From: a virus
Direction: 5' to 3' (one strand)
Virus record (IMG/VR): IMGVR_UViG_3300030102_008735
Coordinates: 766 to 64,765 of that record
DNA length: 64,000 nt
In this document: positions 16,758-24,873 of the stretch, one piece after another
Position numbering within the stretch: position 1 is the first letter of the stretch
Layout of the letters: the number at the start of each line of letters is the position of its first letter
Program-made: the position numbers and the translations under genes
The notes under the pieces: generated by a model
Seen by the model: only the letters and a program-made list of their open reading frames with translations
The model's database searches: none
Told to the model about the DNA's origin: nothing

Positions 16758-17690
16758 ATGAAAAACTATTTAATTGGATCAAATAATTATGCACTACTTG
16801 CTTCTTATCTTTTAAGTGACATAACAATTATACCAACAAGTAAATTTGAAGCAAACAATGTAGAACCCGAATTCTTACCTAACACTCCGGAAATAATTAA
16901 TATCGTAAATTCATTAGGACTAAAATATAAGGTAAAAATATTAAATGCATTTTTTGATGATAGAGGCAAAATATCAACAGTACCTTCAGATTCATTTAAA
17001 AATGTATATGCACTATCAACTAGGGGAAAACTTGCAGTTGAAAATAGTTACTTTGAAAAATTTAAAGGTAGCATGGAATATGTTTCAATAAAAAATAAAG
17101 GACCATTTGAAAGTTTCTACTTACTATTTAAAGAGATTAAGAAAAATATTGTTCTTAAGGATATGATAGATTCTGAGATAGATTCTATTAGTGTTAAAGA
17201 TAGTAACATAATACTATCAGATGGAAATATACTTGAATATAAAAGACTAATATGGACTGGTGATATAAAAAATTTAGATAAAAAACTTAATTTATTTACA
17301 AAAAAAATATATGTATATGTATGTGAATACAATAACGAGGCTGATAAAAAAATGTCAAACTTTTTTAGCTTTGGATATTCAACAGGTAAAACATACTTTA
17401 GAACTATTTATTTAAAAGACAAAATTGAATATCATTGTATGAAGAGAACATTTAAAGATGAAATTGATGGCAATAAAATAGTAAACAGTTTTAATACGGA
17501 ACAAATAATTGATAATTTAAGAAAAACAAACATGTATAATATAGATCTAATAAGTATGTACTCACAGTGGAATTTAGGTTATTCAATTAGTCAAGCATAC
17601 CGTGATTGTAAAGAATTGTATGAATATTACAATTTAGATAAAAAAATAGGTGATAATATTTTTAAATCCCAACAAAATTTGTTATATTAG
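16758..17690 (+). CDS. Unknown protein with a degenerate Rossmann-like N-terminus
   Basis: This 310-residue protein begins MKNYLIGSNNYALLASYLL, which looks like a beta-alpha-beta dinucleotide start with a broken glycine motif (GSNNYA instead of GxGxxG). The middle shows ILEYKRLIWTGD, similar to the late strand of FAD-dependent oxidoreductases of the UDP-galactopyranose mutase type. The end has SQWNLGYSISQAYRDCKEL, again a plausible FAD/NAD-domain helix. It sits between nrdA and the ThyA-fold gene. A degenerate flavoprotein that has become a scaffold is possible. I do not assign a reaction. An AAAGG site lies upstream of the ATG. Confidence 0.45.
   Translation: MKNYLIGSNNYALLASYLLSDITIIPTSKFEANNVEPEFLPNTPEIINIVNSLGLKYKVKILNAFFDDRGKISTVPSDSFKNVYALSTRGKLAVENSYFEKFKGSMEYVSIKNKGPFESFYLLFKEIKKNIVLKDMIDSEIDSISVKDSNIILSDGNILEYKRLIWTGDIKNLDKKLNLFTKKIYVYVCEYNNEADKKMSNFFSFGYSTGKTYFRTIYLKDKIEYHCMKRTFKDEIDGNKIVNSFNTEQIIDNLRKTNMYNIDLISMYSQWNLGYSISQAYRDCKELYEYYNLDKKIGDNIFKSQQNLLY
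17654..17688 (+). promoter_or_regulatory. Phage promoter, T-box/N13/GTTATATT class (P5, variant box)
   Basis: TTTTTAAAT at 17659-17667 replaces the usual TTTTTTTAT. It is followed by exactly 13 bases and GTTATATT at 17681-17688 with extended TG. The site overlaps the last codons of the upstream gene. It precedes the ThyA-fold gene at 17717 and would drive the whole modification cassette. Confidence 0.6.
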
Positions 17691-17716
17691 ATAAAATAAA
17701 TAATAAAGGTTATATT

Positions 17717-18559
17717 ATGAATATTTACAAAAATCTTAATGAAGCATTCTGGCATGAACTCAATAGTATATCTATAATGGGTAAAAATGTAGAAAGCCGT
17801 GGTACAAAACAAAAAGAAATACTTTTTAGAAATTTTACCATAGAAGATCCAACAGACTTAGATATAGTTTGGCCAAGTAGAAAATTTAATACAACATATA
17901 CACTTGCTGAATTTCTTTGGTATCTGTCAAGAAATCCTAACTCAGTTAACATTGGAAAATTTGCAAGAATTTGGTTAAACATCAAAGATAACGAAGATAA
18001 TGTAGAATCAAATTATGGCTGTTATGTATTTGGTAGTCAATGGGACTGGGCAGTAAAAGAATTGTTAGATGACAAGGATAGTCGACGTGCAACATTTGTA
18101 ATTGGTCAACCATATCACAAAACAAAAAATCCTAATGATATACCATGTACACAATATCTTCAATTTTTTATACGTGACAATAAACTTCATATGGGAACAT
18201 ACATGAGAAGTAATGACATTGTATTTGGTATGTCAAATGATATTTTTATATTTTGTTTGTTTCAACAATTAATGTTTAATGAATTAAAACAACATTACCC
18301 TGATTTACAAATAGGTACATACCATCACCATGCAGGAAGTTTACACTTATATGAAATGCATTATGATATGGCTGCACAAATATTGGAAGGTGATAGGGCA
18401 TCTGAGGATTATGAATTCTCAAGCAATATATTTACTCTTAAACCTAATATAACACTAGATTATATACAACAAAACAATCTGTATTTACCAGCCAAAGATA
18501 TGACTAAAGAAGAAATTGGTGAATATGCAAAAACAACTGGTGAAAAATTATTTATATGA
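17717..18559 (+). CDS. Thymidylate-synthase-fold enzyme, candidate dCMP hydroxymethylase
   Basis: This 280-residue protein has the ThyA fold. The nucleophile is C144 in IPCTQYLQF. The substrate-binding block TYMRSNDIVFGMSNDIFIF aligns with the bacterial Y-x-R-S-x-D...G-x-x-x-N segment, but the Asn that selects dUMP (E. coli N177) is D175 here. The Cys-to-Asp distance is 31, the same as C146-N177 in E. coli and, from memory, C148-D179 in T4 dCMP hydroxymethylase. The folate and nucleotide end GSLHLYEMHYD is present. The change argues for dCMP as substrate and 5-hydroxymethyl-dCMP as product. No other thymidylate synthase is visible in the window. Plain thymidylate synthase activity remains possible. 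Confidence 0.75.
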   Translation: MNIYKNLNEAFWHELNSISIMGKNVESRGTKQKEILFRNFTIEDPTDLDIVWPSRKFNTTYTLAEFLWYLSRNPNSVNIGKFARIWLNIKDNEDNVESNYGCYVFGSQWDWAVKELLDDKDSRRATFVIGQPYHKTKNPNDIPCTQYLQFFIRDNKLHMGTYMRSNDIVFGMSNDIFIFCLFQQLMFNELKQHYPDLQIGTYHHHAGSLHLYEMHYDMAAQILEGDRASEDYEFSSNIFTLKPNITLDYIQQNNLYLPAKDMTKEEIGEYAKTTGEKLFI

Positions 18560-18837
18560 AAAAGAAATCAATACTAAATAAGGCTGATGAAATAATTAAT
18601 AATCGTTCAGAAGAAAAAGAAAGAATGTACGGTCCTTTTAGTGAAGGAATGGAAAGGGCTGCAAAAATAGCAAGTGGCATGACAGGTAAAGACTTTACTG
18701 CTGAAGATATGTATGCTGCATTGGTTGCACTAAAACTATCAAGACATTCATATAATTATCGTGAAGATAATTTATTAGATTGTGTTGCATATTTAGGTGC
18801 ATTAGATAATTACATAAAGGAGAATAAGAATGGCTAA
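18556..18837 (+). CDS. DUF6378-like phage protein, 93 aa
   Basis: The start overlaps the end of the ThyA-fold gene (ATGA). The protein matches the pattern of DUF6378 family proteins: an N-terminal helix with ADEIINNRSEEKERMYGP, then FTAEDMYAALVALKLSRHSYNYREDNLLDCVAYLG. The Asp and Glu spacing recalls small all-alpha NTP pyrophosphatases, but no activity is known to me. It overlaps the next gene, a MazG-like protein, by eight bases. Co-location with nucleotide enzymes suggests a role in nucleotide pools. Confidence 0.6.
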   Translation: MKKKSILNKADEIINNRSEEKERMYGPFSEGMERAAKIASGMTGKDFTAEDMYAALVALKLSRHSYNYREDNLLDCVAYLGALDNYIKENKNG

Positions 18838-19297
18838 TTTTGATAATGAATGTAAAGATTTAAATGTAAAGGATTCATATAGTGAATCAACAACTCATTT
18901 GCATGATATAATGAGTCACCAAAAGTATATGCAAGAATATACTTATAAGTTAGATTTTTCAGAAATGACTATTGCTGAAATTATGAAGTTTTGGCATGCA
19001 AACAATCATGCAATTATTGATGAAATACATGAAATGACAGATGCTCTAGGTGGAATAAAGGATGGCTCAGGTAGTGCGGTTTGGAAGTACTGGAAACAGG
19101 ATCATAAGAAATACGAGAGTATGAAAATATCAGATCTATCTGAAGGTGATAGAAAAGAGTTATATATGGAATTTGTTGATGTACTACATTTCCTAATGAA
19201 CTATGCAGCATCAATAGGTTTGGATGCAAAAACAGTGTATAACTATTATTTTGCAAAGGCTGAGGAAAATAAGAAAAGACAACACCGAGGATATTAA
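18830..19297 (+). CDS. All-alpha NTP pyrophosphatase (MazG/dUTPase-dCTPase type)
   Basis: This 155-residue protein carries the two acidic metal-binding helices of the all-alpha NTP-PPase superfamily: IIDEIHEMTDALGG (E-x3-E/D pattern) near residues 62-75, and LYMEFVDVLHFLMNYA (E-x2-D) near 114-129. Such enzymes cut dUTP, dCTP or both to the monophosphate. In T4 the analogous dCTPase gp56 keeps unmodified dCTP out of the DNA, which would fit the candidate dCMP hydroxymethylase upstream. AAGGAG lies seven bases before the ATG. The substrate is inferred from context. Confidence 0.75.
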   Translation: MANFDNECKDLNVKDSYSESTTHLHDIMSHQKYMQEYTYKLDFSEMTIAEIMKFWHANNHAIIDEIHEMTDALGGIKDGSGSAVWKYWKQDHKKYESMKISDLSEGDRKELYMEFVDVLHFLMNYAASIGLDAKTVYNYYFAKAEENKKRQHRGY

Positions 19298-19713
19298 TGG
19301 ACAAACAAAGTAGATACGACATGGCATATATGAAAATGGCTAAAGAATGGAGTCAACTATCATTTGCAAATAGAATGAAGGTTGGTGCAATTATAGTCAA
19401 AGACCAGCAAATTATTAGTGATGGTTTCAATGGTATGCCAAGTGGTATGGATAATTGTTGTGAAGGTAATGACGGACAAACAAAAAAGGAAGTTTTACAT
19501 GCAGAGGCAAATGCAATTCTTAAATGTGCAAAACATAGAGGAGGTTGTGCAGGTTCAACTTTATATATTACATTAAGTCCATGCCAAGATTGCGCAAAAC
19601 TAATTCACCAAGCAGGAATTAAAAGAGTTGTTTACAGTGATATCTATAGACATGGAAATGGATTAGAATTCCTAAATAGTTGCGGAATAAAAACTGAAAA
19701 AATTAATCTATGA
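19297..19713 (+). CDS. dCMP deaminase
   Basis: The 138-residue protein has the cytidine-deaminase zinc site HAEANAIL (His, catalytic Glu) near residues 68-75 and LSPCQDCAKLI (two Cys ligands) near 94-104. It also has the N-terminal KVGAIIVKDQQIISDGFNG block typical of dCMP deaminases. It converts dCMP to dUMP. In a phage that also hydroxymethylates dCMP, it balances thymidine against modified cytosine, as gpCD does in T4. Its ATG overlaps the stop of the pyrophosphatase gene (TAATG). Confidence 0.88.
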   Translation: MDKQSRYDMAYMKMAKEWSQLSFANRMKVGAIIVKDQQIISDGFNGMPSGMDNCCEGNDGQTKKEVLHAEANAILKCAKHRGGCAGSTLYITLSPCQDCAKLIHQAGIKRVVYSDIYRHGNGLEFLNSCGIKTEKINL

Positions 19714-19764
19714 AAACACCTGCTTTGAACTTTTCAACTTGTATTTATATGAGAGACAAAAAAT

Positions 19765-20040
19765 ATGGTATATGCAAATAAAAAAATAGATTGGAAAATA
19801 AATATGGTTACGGTCGGCAATTGTGATGAATGCAAAAGAGTACATCCATTAGTTTCAAAATTCTGTGCAAAAAATAACATTAAGTTAAACATAATTCCTA
19901 ATGCGGAATATGATCCAAAGAAATGGAATTTTGTAAATCAAATATGGCCATTTTTTATTTTGGAAAAAAATGGTGAAAGTGTTTTAAAAATTAATGGATA
20001 TAGAGGTGAATTTAAAAAAATTGAAAGGATGATATTATGA
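19765..20040 (+). CDS. Thioredoxin/glutaredoxin-like protein
   Basis: The 91-residue protein has a thioredoxin fold. The redox motif is NCDECKRVHP (C-x2-C) near residues 19-28, and the cis-proline strand is QIWPFFIL near 64-71, followed by GYRGEFKKIE. The likely role is reduction of the phage ribonucleotide reductase C-terminal CxxC. It lies 51 bases after the deaminase gene, behind a TATTTATAT element. Its end overlaps the glycosyltransferase start by four bases. The first 15 residues are basic and extend slightly beyond typical phage glutaredoxins. Confidence 0.75.
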   Translation: MVYANKKIDWKINMVTVGNCDECKRVHPLVSKFCAKNNIKLNIIPNAEYDPKKWNFVNQIWPFFILEKNGESVLKINGYRGEFKKIERMIL

Positions 20041-21332
20041 AAATAGGAATAGGTAAAATGGGGAAATCAATGTTATTTTCTCAAAGTAAATGGGGATTGA
20101 TTGGTGGCGATGCTGCACCATCAATACTTTACACATCACTGGCATCAATAAATCCAAACATTACATTTTACATTGTAGGACGTTCTGACTTTTCAAAATT
20201 AACCAATGATGAAAAATCAAGACTATTTCCAAACAATAATGTTATAGACTGTTGGTCAGAAGCTGATATGAAAAATGCACATAGCAAATTTCATGCACCA
20301 CTTGAATATGTAAACCAACACAACATAAAATTGGATGCATTTGTTATGATGTCAGGAATGTGTAGTAGTGTTAATATGAATGATATGATTTGGAGTGTAA
20401 AGAATCCAGGAAAATATTCAAAGACATTATATCAATTCCATCACTATGCAGGTCCAATAATTCACTTTCTAAACATGACGCAAGTTCCAATGTTTACAAT
20501 TAGTGAAGATCCTAGACACATAAGACTTAATGCAAAAGATTTATTCAATAGGGAAAAATTTTGTTTAAGTCAAGAAAACTCAGTACAGAAAGTAAAGCAT
20601 ATAGTTAATTATGATGATCAATCAACTGTTGAGTATGATATACCTGTTAAGTATGGTCAAACTGAAAAGATATTTTTAATTGGTGAAACTAAAAGAAATA
20701 CATTAGAACTAAAAAAGGATATTCCAATAACAATGTTTATGAATAGTCACACAATGAAATCAAAAGAAACCAGAAAACCATTCATAGATGAATACATACA
20801 CAGTAACTTTCCAGATTCAAAGGTTTATGGTAAATGGCCAAAGGAACTACTAGAAAGTGATAATAGATATGAAGCTATTAGAATGGGAGATATCATGGAT
20901 GAAGTATTAAGAACAAAATATACATTAGTGGTATCAATAAAGCCAGGGTTTGTAACTTGTAAACCTTGGGAAATGATAAATTTTGGAATCATACCATTTT
21001 TACATCCAACATATGACACTAACAATCTACTAGGATTTCCAGAATGGCTGCATGTAAAAGATGCAAATGATTTTAAAAATAAGGTTGAATTTTTAGAAAA
21101 CAATCCTGATAAGTATATGAAGTTACGTGAATTACTACAAGATATGTTAGAACCAGAATTTTATGACGGAACATATATGAACAATTTAATTATGAGTAAT
21201 GTATGTAATATGATAGGTAAAGAATATGAAAATGCTAATCAAGGAACATCAGTAAAAATGTCATCATTTTCAGAAAAAGAAAGTGTACAGAAAAAATTAA
21301 AAAAAGATAAAAAACAAATGGAGTTATTTTAA
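20037..21332 (+). CDS. GT-B glycosyltransferase, candidate DNA beta-glycosyltransferase
   Basis: The 431-residue protein follows the layout of T4 DNA beta-glucosyltransferase. It starts MKIGIGKMGKS (T4: MKIAIINMG). A Rossmann strand is followed by FTISEDPRHIR (T4 FTDIRLPF). The second domain has ITMFMNSHTMKSKETRKPFI and then KVYGKWPKEL, and the nucleotide-sugar motif VTCKPWEMINFG with E312 matches RVWETM. A helical C-terminus follows. The extreme C-terminus is KKQMELF (Q427-F431), a good match to the sliding-clamp peptide QLxLF. T4 alpha-glucosyltransferase is reported to bind its clamp. The sugar donor is unknown. A polysaccharide transferase is less likely because of the clamp-like tail and the nucleotide-enzyme context. 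Confidence 0.65.
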   Translation: MKIGIGKMGKSMLFSQSKWGLIGGDAAPSILYTSLASINPNITFYIVGRSDFSKLTNDEKSRLFPNNNVIDCWSEADMKNAHSKFHAPLEYVNQHNIKLDAFVMMSGMCSSVNMNDMIWSVKNPGKYSKTLYQFHHYAGPIIHFLNMTQVPMFTISEDPRHIRLNAKDLFNREKFCLSQENSVQKVKHIVNYDDQSTVEYDIPVKYGQTEKIFLIGETKRNTLELKKDIPITMFMNSHTMKSKETRKPFIDEYIHSNFPDSKVYGKWPKELLESDNRYEAIRMGDIMDEVLRTKYTLVVSIKPGFVTCKPWEMINFGIIPFLHPTYDTNNLLGFPEWLHVKDANDFKNKVEFLENNPDKYMKLRELLQDMLEPEFYDGTYMNNLIMSNVCNMIGKEYENANQGTSVKMSSFSEKESVQKKLKKDKKQMELF

Positions 21333-21697
21333 TGAATGATACAAGACCTAAAACAATATTTTGTGATATAGATGGAACATTGGTTGAACATATGAAACCT
21401 AGCGAAGCAACCACGCCTTTTTCACGAATGAAACCTTTACCAGGTGCAGTTGATAAATTATTAGAATGGGAAAGAAAAGGGTACAATATTATACTTACAA
21501 CTGGTAGAAGAAATTGTGCAAGAAAACAAACAGAAGAACAATTAGCAAATGCAGGTATAGTTTATGATCAATTGATTATGGGATTTGGTGGTGGAAAGAG
21601 ATATTTAATCAATGATAGAAAACCTAATGGTCAAGAAGACTATGCAGTTGCAATAAACATAGAAAGAAATACAGGAATTGGAAATATAGAATTATGA
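21332..21697 (+). CDS. HAD-superfamily phosphatase
   Basis: The 121-residue protein has the HAD motifs. Motif I is FCDIDGTLVE (nucleophile Asp and acid-base Asp) near residues 10-19. Motif II is LTTGRRNC near 52-59. Motif III/IV is YLINDRKPNG near 92-101. It is a compact, capless HAD enzyme of the kind that removes phosphate from sugar phosphates or acts as a bacterial polynucleotide phosphatase. Its start overlaps the glycosyltransferase stop (TAATG) and its end overlaps the SIS-isomerase start. This suggests dephosphorylation of a sugar phosphate before C1 activation. Confidence 0.75.
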   Translation: MNDTRPKTIFCDIDGTLVEHMKPSEATTPFSRMKPLPGAVDKLLEWERKGYNIILTTGRRNCARKQTEEQLANAGIVYDQLIMGFGGGKRYLINDRKPNGQEDYAVAINIERNTGIGNIEL

Positions 21698-22245
21698 ATT
21701 ACGCTGAATTAAAAACAACAGTGATGTCAGAAATAAATGATGTATTAACATCAGTAGATGAAAAATCATTAGACATAATGTGTGACATAATACAATCATC
21801 AAATAAAATAGTTGTAGCTGGTGCCGGTAGAATGGGGTATTCAATAAAATGCTTTGGTATGAGATTAGGTCATATGGGATATCAAGCTTGGACTTTAGGT
21901 GATTCAACTGTACCTCAAATAGGAAAAGGTGATTTACTAATAGTTGCATCAGGAAGTGGTGAAACTGAAACCATCTACAATATAGTTTTAAAAGCAAAAC
22001 AGAATCGTGCAAAGGTGATATTAATAACAACTAAAAAGGAATCAAGAATGGCTTCTTCATCAGACCATTTAGTAATTATGAATGCCGTTTCTGCCTTTAC
22101 AGGTGATAGAGGAACTATTCAGCCTATGAAAACATATGTAGAGCAGTCATTACTTATCTTATTGGATATTATGGCACTAAAACTTATGCAAGAGTCTGGT
22201 GAGACAAATTTCACAATGTCAAAAAGGCATTCACTTTTAGAGTAG
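21694..22245 (+). CDS. SIS-domain sugar-phosphate isomerase (6-phospho-3-hexuloisomerase-like)
   Basis: The 183-residue protein is one SIS domain. KIVVAGAGRMGYSIKCFGMR closely follows the HxlB pattern GAGRSG..KAFAMR. IGKGDLLIVASGSGETET is the phosphosugar-binding loop. The length fits hexuloisomerases rather than KdsD/KpsF, which carry extra CBS domains. It should interconvert keto- and aldo- or 3-keto-sugar phosphates. It is coupled to the HAD gene by ATGA and precedes an RPE-like epimerase by five bases. Arabinose-5-phosphate isomerase activity is the alternative I would test, because phage RB69 arabinosylates its DNA. Confidence 0.72.
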   Translation: MNYAELKTTVMSEINDVLTSVDEKSLDIMCDIIQSSNKIVVAGAGRMGYSIKCFGMRLGHMGYQAWTLGDSTVPQIGKGDLLIVASGSGETETIYNIVLKAKQNRAKVILITTKKESRMASSSDHLVIMNAVSAFTGDRGTIQPMKTYVEQSLLILLDIMALKLMQESGETNFTMSKRHSLLE

Positions 22246-22250
22246 AAAAT

Positions 22251-22949
22251 ATGAAAAACAAATTTATGATAGGTGCATCTTTAATATGTGGAAATCAAGC
22301 AGATTTAAAAGGTGACGTTGAATTACTAAAAAAATCAGGTCAAGTTGACTTTTTACATGTTGATACTATGGATGGATTGTTTGTACCTAGATATGGAATG
22401 TATCCTGAACAAGTAAAACACATTAAAGAAATATGCGACATACCTGTAAATGTACATATGATGGTATCAAATCCTGAACCATTCATTGACTGGTTTGCAG
22501 AATCAGGTGCTGATATAATTACAATTCATGTAGAACCTAATCAGCAATTAGGAAGAACTATTGCAATGATAAAAAAGGCAGGATGTAAAGTTGGACTTGC
22601 ATTTAATATACATTCACAATATCATATCATTGAAAGTTTTATAGATGATATAAGTTTAGTTATGTTAATGGCAATAAATCCGGGAATCCTAGGACAAGGT
22701 TGTTGGCCAGGAATCTACAATAAGATTGATAGATTTAGAAAGTATTTGGACAACAACGGAAGAAGAGATGTTATAATTGAGATAGATGGAGGTGTAACAC
22801 CAGAAACAGCTCCTAAATTAATAAAGGCAGGTGCAAATATGTTAACTTGTGGAACTGGAACAATATATAGACCTAAAGAGGCACCATTAGATATTAAGAT
22901 TGGTCAATTTAAAAATAAAGTAAATAGGGAATTAGAATATGCAGTATAA
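22251..22949 (+). CDS. Ribulose-phosphate 3-epimerase-like enzyme
   Basis: The 232-residue TIM barrel has the RPE signatures in order: LHVDTMDGLFVPRYG (metal Asp) near residues 36-50, VNVHMMVSNP near 66-75, IHVEPNQQL, MAINPGILGQGCWP (phosphate loop) near 141-154, and IEIDGGVTPETAPKLIKAGA near 177-196. It should epimerise at C3 of a ketose phosphate, either ribulose/xylulose 5-phosphate or a hexulose such as allulose 6-phosphate. Tight linkage to the SIS and nucleotidyltransferase genes suggests that it supplies a dedicated sugar rather than serving central metabolism. Confidence 0.78.
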   Translation: MKNKFMIGASLICGNQADLKGDVELLKKSGQVDFLHVDTMDGLFVPRYGMYPEQVKHIKEICDIPVNVHMMVSNPEPFIDWFAESGADIITIHVEPNQQLGRTIAMIKKAGCKVGLAFNIHSQYHIIESFIDDISLVMLMAINPGILGQGCWPGIYNKIDRFRKYLDNNGRRDVIIEIDGGVTPETAPKLIKAGANMLTCGTGTIYRPKEAPLDIKIGQFKNKVNRELEYAV

Positions 22950-24567
22950 AGTATTATTAACAACTTCAGGTATAGGTAGTAGATTAGGTGAAATAACCGA
23001 CTATACAAATAAAGGATTAGTCAAGGTTGGTAAAAAACCAGCAATATCTTACATTATTGAATCATATCCAAAAACAATGGAATTTGTTGTAACCATAGGA
23101 TACTTTGCAGACCATGTAAGACAATTTCTAAACATTGCATATCCTGATAGAAAATTTACGTTTGTGGAAATTGATAACTATTCAGGTGAAGGAAGTAGTT
23201 TAGGATATTCTCAATTATGTGCAAAGGAACATTTACAATGCCCATTTATATATAATGCATGCGATACTATAGTACTTGATACAATACCCGAACCTGATAG
23301 AGATTGGGTAGGTGGATTTAAACAAAAAGGATCCAGCCAATATGACAGCTATTGTGTTACAAATGGTGATGTTAAAGAGTTTTATACTAAAGGAAATATA
23401 GATTCTGATTATGTATATATTGGACTAATAGGTGTTAATGATTATGAAAACTATTGGGAAACAATGGAAAAACTATATAATGAAGATCATAATATGAGAT
23501 CATTATCAGATCTATATTGTGTAAAGAATCAACTAAAAGAAGGCAAAAAAATATATCACAAACAATTTATGACATGGTATGACATAGGAAATGTTGAGTC
23601 TTTAAATAAAGCAAGGACTGATATTCCAGACTCATTTAATATTTTAGATAAGTTAGAAGAATCTATTTATTTATTTGATGACCATGTTATTAAGTTTTTT
23701 GCAAATGAAAAAATGTCAACACAAAGAGTTGATAGAGCATCTATCCTTGATGGTATGGTACCAAAGATTGTTGCTAAATCCCCAAACTTTTATAGATATG
23801 AATATGCCGAAGGTGATTTATATTCAAAGGTTGCAAATCCAATTACATTTGTTAAACTATTAGATTGGGCAAAGGAAAATTTATGGAAAGAAAATGATGT
23901 TGTTAGTGAAACAGATTTTAGAAAAGCATGTATAGATTTTTACTATGAAAAAACAATATCAAGAATAAATAAGTTTTATGATTCAACTCGTAACCTTGAT
24001 AAAGTAGAAACGATTAATGGTTTGCAAACACCAACAATAAATGAAATGCTTAAAGCCATAAATAGTGATTGGTTATGTAAGCCAAAACAAACAGGCTTTC
24101 ATGGTGACTTTATATTAGACAATATAATTTTAGGAGAAGAAGGATTTACTTTACTTGATTGGAGACAAAATTTTGGAGGTCTTATTGAGTGTGGTGATAT
24201 GTATTATGACTTGGCAAAACTTAATCACAACTTAGTAGTTAATCATGAAATAGTAAACAATAATCAATTTAAAGTTACAAAATCAAAAGATAATATTATA
24301 GTTGATATACATAGACGTCAATCCCTAATTGAATGTCAACAGGTTTATCATAAATGGATTGTTGATAACGGATATGATTTAAGTAAAGTAAAAGTTTTAA
24401 CATCTTTGATTTGGTTAAATATGTCCGCACTTCACCATCATCCATTTGATGAATTTTTATATTATTATGGAAAATACACATTATTAAAAACATTAGGAGA
24501 ATTAGAAAATGAATACGTTCCAACCTACAAACTTCAGTCCTCTAACAAAGTCTCAAACATACTTTAA
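22939..24567 (+). CDS. Fused sugar nucleotidyltransferase and APH-type kinase
   Basis: This 542-residue protein has two domains. The N-terminal 220 residues are a nucleotidyltransferase: LLTTSGIGSRLGEITDYTNK is a variant of the G-x-G-x-R-L...P-K signature, and FIYNACDTIVLDTIP carries the metal Asp. The C-terminal 310 residues are an aminoglycoside/choline-kinase-like fold with GFHGDFILDNIILG (H-G-D-x-x-x-x-N, catalytic Asp) near residue 392 and FTLLDWRQNFGG (metal D-W) near 412. The two steps would phosphorylate a free sugar at C1 and then join it to a nucleotide, as in the separate AmgK and MurU enzymes. Which sugar and which nucleotide cannot be read from the sequence. Confidence 0.75.
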   Translation: MQYKVLLTTSGIGSRLGEITDYTNKGLVKVGKKPAISYIIESYPKTMEFVVTIGYFADHVRQFLNIAYPDRKFTFVEIDNYSGEGSSLGYSQLCAKEHLQCPFIYNACDTIVLDTIPEPDRDWVGGFKQKGSSQYDSYCVTNGDVKEFYTKGNIDSDYVYIGLIGVNDYENYWETMEKLYNEDHNMRSLSDLYCVKNQLKEGKKIYHKQFMTWYDIGNVESLNKARTDIPDSFNILDKLEESIYLFDDHVIKFFANEKMSTQRVDRASILDGMVPKIVAKSPNFYRYEYAEGDLYSKVANPITFVKLLDWAKENLWKENDVVSETDFRKACIDFYYEKTISRINKFYDSTRNLDKVETINGLQTPTINEMLKAINSDWLCKPKQTGFHGDFILDNIILGEEGFTLLDWRQNFGGLIECGDMYYDLAKLNHNLVVNHEIVNNNQFKVTKSKDNIIVDIHRRQSLIECQQVYHKWIVDNGYDLSKVKVLTSLIWLNMSALHHHPFDEFLYYYGKYTLLKTLGELENEYVPTYKLQSSNKVSNIL

Positions 24568-24871
24568 GACTTGGGGTGAGAATAAGTCTGAATTATTAAA
24601 AGATCTATTCACAGACGATATATTATTACAAGACTGGGATAATAAAGCAACTGGTATAGATGAAGTATTAGAGGCAAATGCAGCAATATTTGCCGGTGTA
24701 ACAGATATTAAAGCAGTTCCTTTAATGATAAGAGTTGTTGATAACATAGCCTATTGTGAACTAGAAGTATTAGTAAAGGCAGAAGGTACTATAAGTAAAA
24801 TTTTAGTATTGGATATAATAACTTTTGACGAGGAAGGAAAAATTAAATCAATAAGAGCATATAAAGGGTAA
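24509..24871 (+). CDS. NTF2/SnoaL-like fold protein
   Basis: The 120-residue protein looks like a cone-shaped NTF2-like fold. A long N-terminal helix (SQTYFKTWGENKSELLKDLF) leads into TDDILLQDWDNKATGIDEVL and then curved strands ending ILVLDIITFDEEGKIKSIRAY. Its first 59 bases overlap the end of the kinase gene in another frame. TTAGGAG before the ATG supports this start. NTF2-like proteins are either small enzymes (isomerase, cyclase) or binding subunits. The place in the sugar cassette suggests a catalytic or carrier role on the sugar nucleotide; this is inference. Confidence 0.65.
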   Translation: MNTFQPTNFSPLTKSQTYFKTWGENKSELLKDLFTDDILLQDWDNKATGIDEVLEANAAIFAGVTDIKAVPLMIRVVDNIAYCELEVLVKAEGTISKILVLDIITFDEEGKIKSIRAYKG

Positions 24872-24873
24872 AC

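Noticed and set aside
17706-17713. A second GTTATATT just before the ThyA-fold gene
   Set aside because: It is part of the AAAGGTTAT ribosome-site region and lacks an upstream T-box.
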